Assembly (NCBI GenBank): GCA_029224185.1
Contig: CM055195.1
Span: 1,976,317-2,040,316, forward strand
Direction of reading: 5' to 3'
Origin: Karalla daura
Lineage: Eukaryota; Chordata; Actinopteri; Chaetodontiformes; Leiognathidae
Length of the DNA: 64,000 bases
Below, one piece after another: positions 26,655-38,778 of the stretch. The translations under genes and the position numbers were made by a program. The notes below the pieces were generated by a model. It worked only from the letters and a program-made list of their open reading frames with translations, made no database searches and was not told where the DNA came from. The first letter of the stretch is position 1; the number at the start of each line of letters is the position of its first letter.

Positions 26655-28587
26655 GCGAGCCGGGTCAAGCCGGTATCACATAGTGGAAATAAAAGAAAAC
26701 GAAACAAAAGTATTTTGAGAATTGATGAATCTTTCTCTACGTTTGATCACGGGCTGAATATCTCTTGGCTATTACACTCGGATGACAAGCAATTCTACTT
26801 AGTCACAGAGTAGTGGACATTTTCTAATTAAAGAAGTTTGAAAGATAAAACAGTTGTTGAACAGAATCAGCATTTATCCATAAGCTGTGAGTGTAGAAAG
26901 CGAGGCGTCCTCTCTGAACCGCTTTGGTTCTTCAGCGTTTATTACCAAAGTAACTCATGGGTTTTGGAAAGCTGCCCACAAGCTGCTGAACCGTTTAGAA
27001 GCGAAATTGATTTTAGTTAATAACCTTCTTTATCATGACTGTGTAAACTTTAGGTGGTCTTAATCACAGGCTGTGAGAGATTCAGCAGCTACAAAGTGCA
27101 TGAGCCTCAACTGCTGGAGAATTATCAACCGTAGAGTCTGGAAATCATCTGAGCAGGAACCAGACCTCATCTGCAGCTTCAGATAAGTAAATATTCCGTT
27201 TTTATGGATAGATTTTACCTGGTATTGCAATAAAGTCCCGGCTGGTTTGTCCTGCAGCTTAATTTCAGTCATATTTCAACCTCTCGATTAGAGACTTTAC
27301 AGTAATCTGCACGTAATTGCAAGAAGAAATATACTTATTCCTCTGGTTTACATCTAATATTGCATGGTTTGTATGCAATTTATCAAGCACACTCTTACTA
27401 CAAATGTTTTTATGTTCATTAAAATGCTGATTTACATTGTTGCCCTACACCCAACACTGGAACACAACAATTACACAGTATTATGGCTGCAACTAATGAA
27501 CTTACTTCGTCTTTCTCAACTTGTGATGGACAGCACATCTGCAAAGAACCTCCTACACATGGAGATTATTCTGTGCCGTGCAGTGCAGCTGTATTCATAA
27601 TGGACATTCATCTCCAGGAAAAATCCTTAAGCCACTGAGAATTAGTTTGCTCATTGAGTCCTCTAAATCTCATGGACCGTACTGCAGTAATTTGGTGAAG
27701 TCTGATCTGAGGTTTCGCTGTAGCAGCCATCGTCTTCAGGTCGGGCGGCATCATTCAAAGGTCCGCGCCGCCATCATTGTCTGGTCAAACAGGGAAATTT
27801 GGTGGGAAATTAGTGAATCTCCCAAATGCTCTCAACTGTTAACAAAAAGTTAAACTTTCTGCCCTGCAAAAACTCTCACCCTCATTAAGAAGCAAAGCTG
27901 CAGCCTGTCTTCGTTGCAGTCGGGCCTTTTATAGCCTCCCTTGTCCTTTTTTTAACTTCCACATTTCAAAGCGGATGGGTTACACCCAAGGATCGGCCGC
28001 TGCTGTTCATTCTCATTCCCCATTTTTGTAGCACTCCTTTCCACTCTGCTTGTTCCTACATTGGGGTAATTACCATCCAGCACTCTCCTGAAGGCTGTGG
28101 CTGTAAAATTCAATCAGCAACCAAGCAAGATTTAACTCTCAAACTCCCACATGTGGAGGCACTAAAGGCCTGTCCATTGATTTAGCAGTAACGTCCTCTT
28201 CCTCTGCTGGCTGCGCTCAAACGGCCCTGGCACCGGCCTTTATGTGCGATTCCAAATAATATTGGGAATAGATGGACTTTGTTAAAATGGGACTGTAGGG
28301 AAATATAAAGTATGAGACACTCTAAACAGCTTATTTCAGATAGTACTTCAGCTGTTGCTGTTAAGCCGAGTTACATAAAGCACCAGATTTAAATGATACG
28401 TTCGGACCAAACATGGAATAATACACTCAGACATATAGAGAGCAGTCATAGCCTCGCCTAACACTCTGCAATGTCACAGCAATTTAAAGACCAACCAGTT
28501 TAATTTCCTGAGCCCTCCTGGCTGTTTGCTCCATGCTCCAGGTTTTGTCACATAAATAATAAAACTCTGGCTTTTACATTAGCTGAT
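26655..28587. other. non-coding stretch
   Basis: Unique sequence. YY1-like GCCGCCATC lies near 27769. No gene, RNA or transposon end recognised. Confidence 0.5.
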
Positions 28588-28597
28588 GTCACGTGAC
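28588..28597. promoter_or_regulatory. palindromic CLEAR/USF-type E-box
   Basis: Exact GTCACGTGAC, the ten-base palindrome preferred by TFEB/TFE3/MITF and USF proteins. No adjoining transcript start can be identified. Confidence 0.3.
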
Positions 28598-31441
28598 GCA
28601 GTCTCCCGTCTCTCTCCGGCTCAGACACAAAAGCCAATAAAACACTTGGTGAGGCTGCTGCTTCGCCCTCTAAAAGGTCTTTTATCAATCAGTGTTAACT
28701 GCCTGCCAGGAGCTCATTACTCTGGGCCAAATGTGACACAGCAAACTTATTACAACACGGATTCCAAAAAGAGGACAGCTGGGAGGAAAGGCTGGGATGC
28801 AGTTTAAAAAGCTGCAGCAAATTCACAATAATGAAGATCAATGATGCTCAGGTAGAAGATGAAATGTATCATCTTGTCACTATTTTGAATTGAGTTTGTC
28901 AAAAGTTACGATCAAATGATTAAATCATCATGATATGTTGTTATTAGTAGTAGAATAATTGCCATTATTACGATCATTATTGTTATGACCATCATCGGTT
29001 TTGTTATTGTTATACTATCACATTATTTGACACACACACTGTGCAGGTCAATATTTACCGTGGAGCTTTGCAGAAAGAACTGAAACACATTCGTGCTCAG
29101 GAAAAAGTTTCTAATCTACTCATATCTCAGTGCCAGGAAACTAATTAAACACCGGAGCAGGGTCGTGCTGCGGGTCCCAGTGGGAACAGACTCAAGTTTC
29201 TATTCGAGCTTCGCTGACAAATATCACTCTGTCACACTAAGGCATGTTCAACAAAGCCCGGACTTAAAAAAGTCACTTTTGTGAAATTAAAGCAGATTCT
29301 GGGCTGTTTTTACTGCGTCCCTCTGCTGCTGGCTCAGAGCTTTCCTTTCTGACACAGATGTTTGATGGCTTCCTCACAGTGGGCACTTTGTCCTCCTGAG
29401 GACATGAAAACCTGAGTTGTTGATGCGTCTCATTAGCCAGATGTGTGCTCGTGTCACGGCCCAGTCTGCTCAGTGCAGCAGAGCTGAGGTTTCACCTCAC
29501 ATCTGTGCTCTTCCTGCCCTCAACAACAAAACCCTCTGATGAACTGGCTGTGGAAAGCAGCTCAACTCAAATCTTAGGCCAGAATCTGCCAGATTTTTAC
29601 CTTAAATGTTTCACATCTTCATACAAAGATATCCTGTAACACTGGCTGTGTGCGCCTCCATTATGAGAATCATGTTTCGAAGCCTTGCTAACACTGAGAA
29701 CAAAGCATCAGACTGGCACACTGTGTTTCTGAGCTGTAATGATGTTAAGCACCATAATTACACTCCTCAAAGGCACTGACTCCTGCTCTGAACTGTGTCC
29801 CACTCTAACAAACATTCACTTAACCTGGTGGAGAACTCCAGGTCAGCACGCATTAACGGCTCTATGGAGCACAAACCATAGATTTTAATTGACTCATTTT
29901 TCTTTGTCAGCATATGCAGACTAGGACGAGCGTTCCCAGGGTCTCAGGTTTGATGTTGGTTAAAATGGTTAAAAGCAGCCACAGCTCTGCGTGTATGAAT
30001 GCAGGACAGTCAGTGGGTGGAGGATTTGTTTAAGTGGAGATTCAACTCACTTAAGACTTCTTCAGTCGTTTCTGCTTCTCCTGTTTTTTGGGGGAGATTA
30101 AATCCGCTTGGAGACTCAACGAGAAAATACAATCATCTGTCCCCTGAAGTTCTCTCCCGCCAACAGAAAAAAAGAAAAACCTCTCTCCTACTTTAAAGGC
30201 GCTTTGGGAAGAATGTTAGATGATGCAAGCGAAGACCAAAGCAACGAAATTATCCAGCAACCGCAAACCTGAGAAGAGCCCATGATGACATCACTTTGAT
30301 CTTTAATTAGCAGATCTGATCTGGATCAGCGTGCTGAATCTTAATTCATAGCGCGAGGAGACGTAGCTCCGGTTGCAGCAGACACACAGGTAAACGTGCT
30401 CTGCTCCGCTCTGTTCCAGCCAAAGGAATTACCTACGCTTCACTTCAAAGACATTTCTATAACCTGGTACAAATGCTGTAAACAAATGTATTGTCACGTT
30501 AGAAACGTGTCAGGATACTGAGATCTTATGAATAAAACAATGATATTGTGCATTAAGGTGCGTTTGCTGGCACGTACAGAGCATTAGTTCCCTCCCTGAA
30601 TCATTTTAATGAAGAGAGCTCCCAGCAGTCGGCTGCACTTACAAGTTAAAATGTGAATCTCACCTCTGCTAATAGCTGTCAAATCCTGGGTCTGCAGCCA
30701 TACAGGCTGTATATGGAGCGACAGCATGGGAGAGGAGGTGGCACAATTCATTAAGATAAACTTTTCAGACTAATTGCCCTGTTTGTTGACGGGTATATAG
30801 TAAAGCACAAACGTGGCTGATACTAATCGATGCTAATCATTCTTAAAATCCCTCATAATGTTGAATCTCACCAACACAGAATTCATACACTGAGGTATTT
30901 TAGTGTCCGAAGCCAAATGCTTTTTTATGAGTGTTTTGGCTCTGCAGGTTCTACTGCCTACAGCTATCCTTTAACCTGTGTTTAAAAGGCCAACGAGCAG
31001 AAAAGCAGAAAAGCAGAAAAGCAGAAAAGCAGCTCAGTAACACACAGTTTATAAGAGACAAGTGATCAAACTTTTTCTTTTGTAGTAGAGAAAATTAAAC
31101 GTAGGGTTCAGTACTTCCATGCTGCTGTTTCAGGTTCTGGAAGGAGCAGCATGAATTGTGTCTCTCATTTTCTCTGTAAAATACAAATTTTTACATGATA
31201 TGATGGTGGTGACTCAGTTCATCAGAGAGCAGACCCTCTGCTTCATGGTGGGTCTCCAGCATCTCTACACTCCTCAGACCAACACAGCAGCTTCTTTTCC
31301 TGCACTTTATTGTGGTCAAGATCCAGATCTGTAGCTCCACAAACTCTGGAGTTTGCATGGGAGCTCTCGGGCTCCTGCCTGCGGGTCCTCCTCCAGGGCA
31401 CAGCCAACACACTGGTTACATGGTGGGCTGATAGACCTCAG
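28598..31441. other. non-coding stretch
   Basis: ATT-rich low-complexity sequence at about 28935-29020 and an 8-bp repeat at 30997-31032 (separate entry). A possible splice donor (ACACAGGTAAAC) sits at about 30386-30397 after a GC-rich 40-base segment, without a supporting open frame. Confidence 0.45.
30997..31032. repeat. GCAGAAAA 8-bp tandem repeat, 4.5 copies
   Basis: Four exact copies plus GCAG. Confidence 0.92.
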
Positions 31442-31506
31442 CAGGTGAGCTGAGCTGGCCAATCAGCTCACCTGGTGCTGGATGTACCTGGCCTGGCCCC
31501 GCCTCC
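31442..31506. promoter_or_regulatory. inverted repeat with CCAAT box and GC box
   Basis: Perfect 12-bp arms (CAGGTGAGCTGA at 31442-31453 and its complement at 31463-31474) flank a consensus NF-Y site GGCCAATCAG at 31457-31466. About 30 bp on lies the Sp1-type GGCCCCGCCTCC at 31495-31506. CCAAT and GC boxes at this spacing are typical of TATA-less vertebrate proximal promoters. No confident exon follows on either strand, so this is a candidate only. Confidence 0.3.
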
Positions 31507-34500
31507 TAAGAGCCTGGGCCCTTAACATGTACTGCTCTATTTACTTCCTCTTCACTGAGAAAAAGAGAAAATTCAAGTCTGGTTCATGTTGACTGTGAAC
31601 AGACTGAAGGAAGTCACAGGGACTAATAGACTGACTCACTCATTCACTGATTGATGAGGAGCCACATGATGACTGAAGCAAGAAGGAAACAGCATCAGCA
31701 TGTCTTCACTAACCACTTCTTGTGAATAATCCAAAAGAAGTCGAGACAGAAGTAGAAGGTGAAGTCGATCAGGGATGGTGGATGACTGAAGGACATGTTG
31801 ACGTCCCTGAGTCACGTACTCTGCATCATGTGGGATCAAAGCTCTGACAAAGACAGATTTATTGATCATTTTGAAATCAGACAAATGTGGTTCAGTCGTC
31901 ATCTTTGATACCAGACACTGGTGGGAGTCACAGCATCAGGGCTACAAACTACCCATAATGCACAGTCTGTGGGAACAGGTGTTAGACCGGAGCAGGAGGA
32001 TGTGAAGCAGTGAAGACGCAGCTGTGACGGTCTGGCCCGGTACTTCGGCCTGAGACTCTCGCTCTGTTCGCATCTGATGAGGAATGAGACAACGTCTGCT
32101 TTGCTGACCAAAGGGGATTTTCCTTTTTATTCTGCACAACACATTAATATTAGCACAGGAGGTTCTCATGAGAAGCTTTCCACACACAGACCTCTCCTCA
32201 GGTCCAGACACCCAGACAGTGCTCACCACCCTGCTCCACGATGGATAAATAAAACAATAAAGCCAGTGAAACTGTCCAGTAATACCAAACACATGGCTTC
32301 CAGATTGTGTAGTTACAATAACAGTGGGAGAGATATTTTCCACACCATCAGGAGCAGTCTTTTCTATTCTACCAAACAAATGTACATGCAAAACCATAAA
32401 ACCTACAGAAAAAGCTTCGGCTGCTCTCTCATAGTTTGAAATCAGTCACAAACAGTGTTTCATAAAAGACTTTATTCAACAGGTTGCTCAGCAGGAGGAT
32501 GGAGGACCTGGACCATGGGACATCTGCACATTTATTTAACTTTTTATTTCCTGTATTTATACAGTCAAGACAGAATTCATAAACACTATGTGACAGAAAT
32601 GTCAGGTCACACATTATTTTGGTGAATTACAAAACTGCAATGATCACACTTCAGTCACATGTAGATCACCCTAACCCTCAACACAGTTGAACACAGTGGA
32701 CGTTCTCTTATACGTGAACATTGAGATATCGCAGCAGATAATAACAAACATATGGTGTCAAGTATCAGAGGTGGAGGTGCAGCAAGGCTTCACTTTACTC
32801 CCCTGAATAATCAGTTTAAGGCTGGTTCCTGTTATTATTCCTGTCAGCCGAGGCTGCTGGGATGAGGAGTGACGTTATGTGTCCTCAGCTGAGGGTAATT
32901 ACTCTGCGTTATCTGTCTCACATCTCAAACTGTCACGGTGCGTTACAGGAATCTGTGTCGCCTTCCACATCCATCACGTCTCCGTCTGAGGTAGAAGACG
33001 CAGACAGGGATGACGACCTGTGGCCTTTACATGCATCAAATTTCAATTGTAGAAAGGATTTGCATTGATCCGTTTTTCATTTGGAATGCGACCAAGTCTC
33101 TTTTTCACCCCAATACTTTGTTGATCTTCCCTCATCTCCCAAATACAACCAGGGACGTAACAAATGGGGGGGTCAATGAATGTCTTGGTATTTTGGGACA
33201 AAAACGTGAATCTAAGATCGGAAAAATGTCTTCCAAACAGACATTACTGCTCAGAAACACAGGGAGGCGCAGTTCGACTTCATTCCTGTACAGTAAATGA
33301 AGGATTTTCTACATCTGTCAAAGATTTAGCAGATAATGTGTGCATAATAAATAAGCATCCTGTCTTTAAAGATTGAAACTCCCTATGATGGACTTTGGGG
33401 AAAATAAACCCACCAACTGCTTCATTTAATGATTGAATGCAGAATCGACAGTCACGCAGCATGTATGTGTGCTCTGCATCTGTTCCTGCCAGGAAAGAGG
33501 TGCAGCTGTAATGAAGTCCTATGACCCAAAATGCTATAATATATACTGCCTGCATGGTAAAACACCATTAGCTACCCATACAGGGCTATCAGTCCACACA
33601 GACAGCGCGGTTTTAGATTCAAGCTGATTGCTACATAATTCCCCTCTCCCCAGATCCAAATTAGCCGCTGTGCATTAGCAGGTAATTGTCGGTTCAGTGG
33701 GATGTTGCCTTCACAGGCTGAAGACCTCATAAAAATCTGGTGCCAGGAACGAGATATTAATCCCGTGCAGGCTGCAGAAAGGCTCGACGTGGAGCGAGTC
33801 TCTGTCAGAGGTGACTGTGAGTTCCTGGGATGAAGCTGACACTCAGGGAGACGTGTTAATGATCTCCAGTTCTGACCTTATTGTGTCGGCTGGATTTATG
33901 TCTTGCTCAAGGAGGAGAGTGTAATCTCATATCTGTTGTGGGAAGTCAACAAATAAACTGTAACTCTGCCCTCTCCTCAAGGCCGACGTGCTTTATTGAG
34001 ACCGCTCCAAAAAGTGCCATTCCACCCGAGTGTCTTTCAAGAAGAAATATCTTTATGGAGCGATGCTGCTGAATGAGCTCGCTCCTATATGAGATGAACT
34101 GTATTTACTGGCATCTCCATGTTTGCAGATTACAGGGAGGATGCAAATCCTTAGCACAGTGCCTAAGGTCATCAGACCCGGGGCTGGGAGCAGTCTGTGT
34201 AGATAAAGTTAATGGAGCGTGGAGAGCAGTGAAAACAGACTGGCTGATGATTTCACTTCTAGAGATTGAACGTTGAGCTTGAACGTAGCTGGAGCCGATG
34301 GCAGAGGATGTCCCCTCCACCAGTGCTCCCATGGGCATCACACAGACCAAAGAGCTGTGAAAAAATGAAAGTGGAGGCTGTTTTGACTGTTTTGCTGTCA
34401 CAGAGGGCGACTGCAGTAAGTCACTCCACATGAAGGGCAGAGGAGGGTGACGGAGGAGTAAAATCACATCTGAGCTCAGAGAGAACATGGAGGTTTCACT

Positions 34501-34645
34501 CCTGATATGATACACCGTATCTTCTGTTTCTGTTTATGACATCCAACACATCCATCCATCCATCATCTCACCTGCTCTATATCCAGTGACTCTATCTCCA
34601 GCTCGCATAGGGAAAAGACAGGGAGTACACGTTCCAGAGCATCGC

Positions 34646-34648
<3 letters not shown>
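31507..34648. other. non-coding stretch
   Basis: Contains a ZNF143-like word at 31942-31963 and open frames up to 151 codons on the minus strand near 31.94-32.40 kb without recognisable domains. The rest is unique. The segment around 33.03-33.15 kb is AT-rich and repeat-free. Confidence 0.4.

Positions 34649-34729
<81 letters not shown>
34649..34729. repeat. AC microsatellite, about 40 copies
   Basis: Uninterrupted AC run. Confidence 0.98.
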
Positions 34730-34731
<2 letters not shown>

Positions 34732-34769
34732 ACTCATAGCATGAATATATATATGTACATGTTTACCTT

Positions 34770-34832
34770 ACCTCCAGTTTAATGTCAAATTGCATTCATG
34801 TATGACAATAAGGTTGAATCTAATCCAAGTTC
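34770..34832 (+). mobile_element. L2-like LINE 3' tail (fragment)
   Basis: The segment ends 'tatgacaataaggttgaatc', a form close to the 3' ends of teleost L2-group LINEs (a TGACAATAAAG-type word followed by GAATCTAATC). It lies just downstream of the AC array. The fragment is very short and the family is unassigned. Confidence 0.45.
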
Positions 34833-35652
34833 AAGTGAATATCCTGAGGCAGGACAGAAGCTGATGAATCACCAGTCAATTGACTGAAAACATTCTTGTT
34901 TTTAACTTTCTCTTAAAGGGAATAAAATCCATTCATCAGCTGATGGAGAGAAAGGGAACTCAATCATTAATGTTTTTAGCTGCAGCCACAGTAAGGATAT
35001 TTCTCTTGTATTGATTCTGAATTGGAACGAGAGATGTGGTCGTCTGCCTGCCTGGATGCACTGAGTGAGTAAAGATGCTGACGAGGCATTAAATCAGAGG
35101 CAGGAACTCAGAGTCCGGCCACAGCTGCTGCTGCCAACACGTCCTCCTGTTTGTGTTTCCTGTTTAGAGAAAGTCCCACAGACGACTGGGGGGCGGTGGC
35201 CTTGCCATAATGATCAAGTTATTTGTGCGGACCCCTGGTTTCAGCCCACACTCCACAGCCATCTATAACTCTACGCTATTGTAATCTTCCTGCTATTCAT
35301 TAAAAAATGAGGGCAGGAAACCGTGCACGGAAATGGGCATTTGACAGATTTAATGAGACTGGCTGCGAACAATGAGCTGTTGGGGTCTATGGCAGGGCCA
35401 TTCACACCAACTCTATTTAATGGGAAATTAAATTCAACTGACAGAAAAAGGTATTAGTGAGAGTTTGTCACTCCCACCTTCCCTCACACGGTGATAAAAC
35501 TCTGCAAATTAAGTGAGGAGAAAGTTGAACAAAGGAAACAGGTTTTCCTCTAAAGTTGTGTGAACTGTTTTCCACATAGTGCTTACAGCATGTTGTTATG
35601 ATAGTGACACTATATACACTATATATAGTGTATAATTATATTTTGTGCTTTT

Positions 35653-35654
<2 letters not shown>
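34833..35654. other. non-coding stretch ending in a 22-bp palindrome
   Basis: No gene. A perfect 22-bp palindrome at 35613-35634 (centre TATATA, outer halves TATACAC and GTGTATA) lies about 20 bp before the next GT array. Confidence 0.5.

Positions 35655-35689
<35 letters not shown>
35655..35689. repeat. GT microsatellite
   Basis: About 17 GT units. Confidence 0.96.
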
Positions 35690-35690
<1 letters not shown>

Positions 35691-36495
35691 TAATTCCAGA
35701 TCAGCTCCACAGATAATCCTTTTCATTAAATGTTAATCAGCTGTCGTACAGATGTTCTGGCTCGTCACAGGGAAAAAGAGATTTTTAACAGGAGTGATTG
35801 ACTGGAACTGGAGCCTTGTGTCAGATTATTTCATTTCCTCAGCTGACTTCCAGGTCTCGAATATTTCTCATTAACTGAATAAATTAAGGCTTCATTAAGC
35901 TGTCAGTCACAGAGAGAAGTCCCGCCTTCAGTCATCCTTCAGTTTAGAAAGTTCCACCTTAAATATAACTTATTGTTCATTTCAAGCACAGTGAGGCAGT
36001 TTATCGAGGCAGCGATAGAATACAAATCTATTAGAGGAAATAACAGAAGAACAGCCACCGTGCTCAGAGCTTAATTTGACTGAGGAGGCAGTAAAACTAA
36101 ACCACCAGTTAACATGTATTTATTCACCCCTAATATCTCTTTGCTTGTATCTGATTTCTGCTCAGCTCCATTGTATCTCGTCCACCTGATAAACCTGCGG
36201 TCGAGTGTCGGCTCTCGCTGAGCTGCTGAACCCCAGCAGCTCGATGTCGCCCGGGCCTGATACAGTGAGTTTATCAGCCTGTTTCACTGCCTGCTGCTGA
36301 TTCTAAATGAAGCTGATAAGAGCCGCGATACAGAGGCCAAACAGAGGAGTCACAGGATGTGAAATCAAATAAATGGGCTGAGTGATGCTGAACTTCTCTC
36401 TAGAGCTGAAGGAGAGCTGCAGTCAAGTGATGGTTCTCTTGTTCCCACAGCGATTTACCAGAAATATTCCAATTCACACTGGAAATATGTCAGCA

Positions 36496-36564
36496 TCCTG
36501 AGAGCAAAGGTACAGGTATAGATGACCTGAGAGGTCATCTATACCTGTACCTTTGCTCTCAGGA
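36496..36564. repeat. perfect 33-bp inverted repeat with 3-nt loop
   Basis: Left arm 36496-36528, loop GAG at 36529-36531, right arm 36532-36564. I compared the arms base by base and found no mismatch. The stem starts TCCTGAGAGCAAAGG. The next outer pair is a mismatch. Such a long perfect snap-back with a minimal loop suggests a recent fold-back (template-switch) duplication or a sequencing/assembly fold-back. A transcript would form a 33-bp perfect hairpin. Confidence 0.9.
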
Positions 36565-36621
36565 CGTTTATCTCTCTAAACCTGAAACAATCAAAGTCAC
36601 TGTTAAGAAGAGGCTTTTCCC

Positions 36622-37035
36622 TCATTCATAGATTGAAACCAGGAAATGTGTTCCTTTGTTAATGTAGGAATGACTTATAGATAAACCTATGTACAGTATA
36701 TCCTGTTGGACAAAGGCTATTCCCTCAATTTTACTGTGCCACCTCCTGGAAATAACAGACTTACATGTGTTCAAATTCTCCTCAAGCCGCTTTAAAATCT
36801 TAAAAAACTGAACAAAAAATACAAATACAAAAAAAACTTGGTGATAGATTCTAGATGGATGGCCCTGTAGATCACTCCGTGGTGAGGCTGCAAACATTTT
36901 AAAAGCACTTTCACCAAAGACGGAGCAGATTCCAGGAGTGATGCACATAAATCGAGTGCATGAGCGAAGGTTGCAGCTGCTGATGGATTCAGGAGTCGGT
37001 AGAGAACATAAATAAAGCTGCGGTTTATGTAACAT
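36622..37035 (-). mobile_element. LINE reverse-transcriptase C-terminal remnant (CR1/L2-like)
   Basis: A minus-strand frame holds, in order, the motifs FGESAFKMFAAS, then SDLQ, then FFKILKRLEENLNTCK. Their order and spacing match the extreme C-terminus of non-LTR retrotransposon ORF2 proteins in fish, where an FGE-AF....AP..WNDLQ block is followed by F...LK and a short Lys/Glu/Asn tail. The canonical AP-WN core is degraded and the region after SDLQ is scrambled, so this is a dead, 5'-truncated copy. The frame is open for 137 codons but only the first half looks family-like. Exact clade unassigned. Confidence 0.6.
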
Positions 37036-37728
37036 GGCCTTATAAAGAAAAATCTACCACTTCATACTGTGAAGTTGTATAAAGACGACAAACCAAGTGT
37101 GCAGATATGTGAACCTGAGAACTTGTCTTCACATTGACACCTTTTCTCTTGAATTAAAGACGTGAAAACCTGAATGTTGTCCCTTGAACTGCGAGCTGTG
37201 AAGTGTGATCTGGTAAATTGAGCCTTTGCTCTTTCACAAAACAGCTACTGTCTCTAGTTTTTCATTAATATTGATAGAGAGACTTCACAGTGGAGCAGCT
37301 GATTCACAGCCAGCCAGTCGTCAAGGACAGGAGTTTAGCTGACAAACACACAGAGTCCACACATGTGACAGGGTTCAGGATGGAGGGGGTCGAGATGGAT
37401 TTCAGAGGTAATTAGGGATGACATTTTCAAAAGACTGGAGTCAGCATCAAAGACCCTCCTCTCCAAAGGAGCTGCTGGTTTCCTGGGAAAAGGTTAGAAA
37501 AGACCCCTGAAGGCTGCGAGCTCCGCACCTCCTCCCCTCCGCTGCTGACGAGCTGCTGAGACTGAACATTTCCAGACTGAACATTACCAGTACCAGACTG
37601 GAACTGTCACTGGGAGAGCTGGGAGTCTGAGTGACGACTGCAGTAGAAGGAAAGAGGGCAGGGAAATGTAAGAAGAGACACGATAAGATGAAGGGAAATT
37701 ATTCTGTCCAGCAGGAAGAAAAAAAAAA
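37036..37728. other. non-coding stretch
   Basis: No gene or repeat recognised. Confidence 0.5.
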
Positions 37729-37800
37729 CAGGTTCAAGGTTCAAAGTTTTTATTTGCCATGTGTGTGTAAAGCAACAGTCCAGACTCGTAGTGAACCTTA
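37729..37800 (-). mobile_element. LINE 3' tail, reverse orientation
   Basis: On the minus strand the sequence ends 'gcaaataaaaactttgaacc', closely matching the 'GCAAATAAAACTTTGAAC' style 3' end common to many teleost LINE copies. An A-run lies at the plus-strand left edge. The right (5') boundary is unclear. Confidence 0.55.
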
Positions 37801-38539
37801 TTATGATCAGGGGAAACATGTCTGATGACCGATGTGTGACATCTTACTACACAGCCTGAGATACTCACAGGCTGCTCACATCTCAGTGTTTTATAACTGG
37901 AAAAGATGAAAGTGTCAGTTAGTGTCAGCATGTAAATGTGCCGTCCATGTCAGACAGGTTTCTCCTGAACTTCCTGCAGACATGTGTTGTCTTCTCTTTC
38001 TCTCCTCTTCCTCACTACGTCTCCCTCACTTTAACACAACCACTCAGAGAAAATCCCAGAAGGGCTTATAAAGGCATGGGTAATTAACTTTTCTCTTTCC
38101 ACAGAGCCATATCAAAGGTTGATACTGGCAAAAAGTGAAAAAGAAGAAGTGTTTGAATGTCTTGTCCATTTTAATAACAGATGAGATCGTGGCCTGGAGG
38201 AGGAGCTGCAGAAGCAGCAGCCTCAGCCGCCTGGTCCATCACTGAGCTCAGACGGCTCCAGGTTTCACGAGCACTTCAGGAAAATGCCACAGCTGCAATA
38301 TGAGGACATCTTTCCAGGTCCCAAGTTATTATCAATGATTTTATGAGATCTGCTGGATGAATGAATGATCACTCATGATGAGGTGTGGAATCCCATTAAT
38401 TTAGCTGTAGGAATACTACGCAGATCTGGTGCTCTTTCATGCTTATCTGGCAACTAAACAGAGGCTTTAATTTGATTGGCCATCTTGCCTGCCATGCACA
38501 TGAATGATTAGCTGACTGTAAGTTAGGTTCACATCACAG

Positions 38540-38612
38540 GCAACATCACTTTTTGTCAACTGTGGTTTAAAGTACTTTATAAATAAAGTTGCTATCATTA
38601 TTATGATTATTA
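38540..38612. mobile_element. high-copy fish repeat tail (AAAGTACTTTATAAATAAAG)
   Basis: The word 'aaagtactttataaataaag' followed by ATTATTATGATTATT resembles the end of a very common teleost interspersed element recalled as AAAGTGCTTTATAAATAAA(ATT)n. Family and boundaries are not certain. Confidence 0.4.
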
Positions 38613-38716
38613 CAAGTTATTGTCCTATTCTTGGGTGTCTGTCCAATCTTGCAACCACACTTGTGGTTTTCTCTGATCCTGCCACTCACATGAATGCCTG
38701 TTCCATACTAAACTGA

Positions 38717-38740
38717 ACTACAGTACCCATGATGCCTTGC
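38717..38740 (+). promoter_or_regulatory. ZNF143/THAP11-type (SBS) site
   Basis: Reads ACTACAGTACCCATGATGCC then TTGC. It matches the long ACTACA..TCCCA..ATGC...GC consensus of the ZNF143 binding site at most positions. Immediately downstream, at 38751-38778, two 14-bp copies of CTTCCTGCTTGTC(A/T) give paired ETS-like sites. This combination is usual in housekeeping promoters, but the same motif also occurs inside old DNA transposons. Confidence 0.35.
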
Positions 38741-38778
38741 AGCAGTGGGTCTTCCTGCTTGTCACTTCCTGCTTGTCT

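Noticed and set aside
25841..26683. 280-codon open frame (Leu-Tyr-Ser-Thr repeats)
   Set aside because: Produced entirely by the stop-free pentanucleotide array. No non-repeat domain, and the flanking residues look random.
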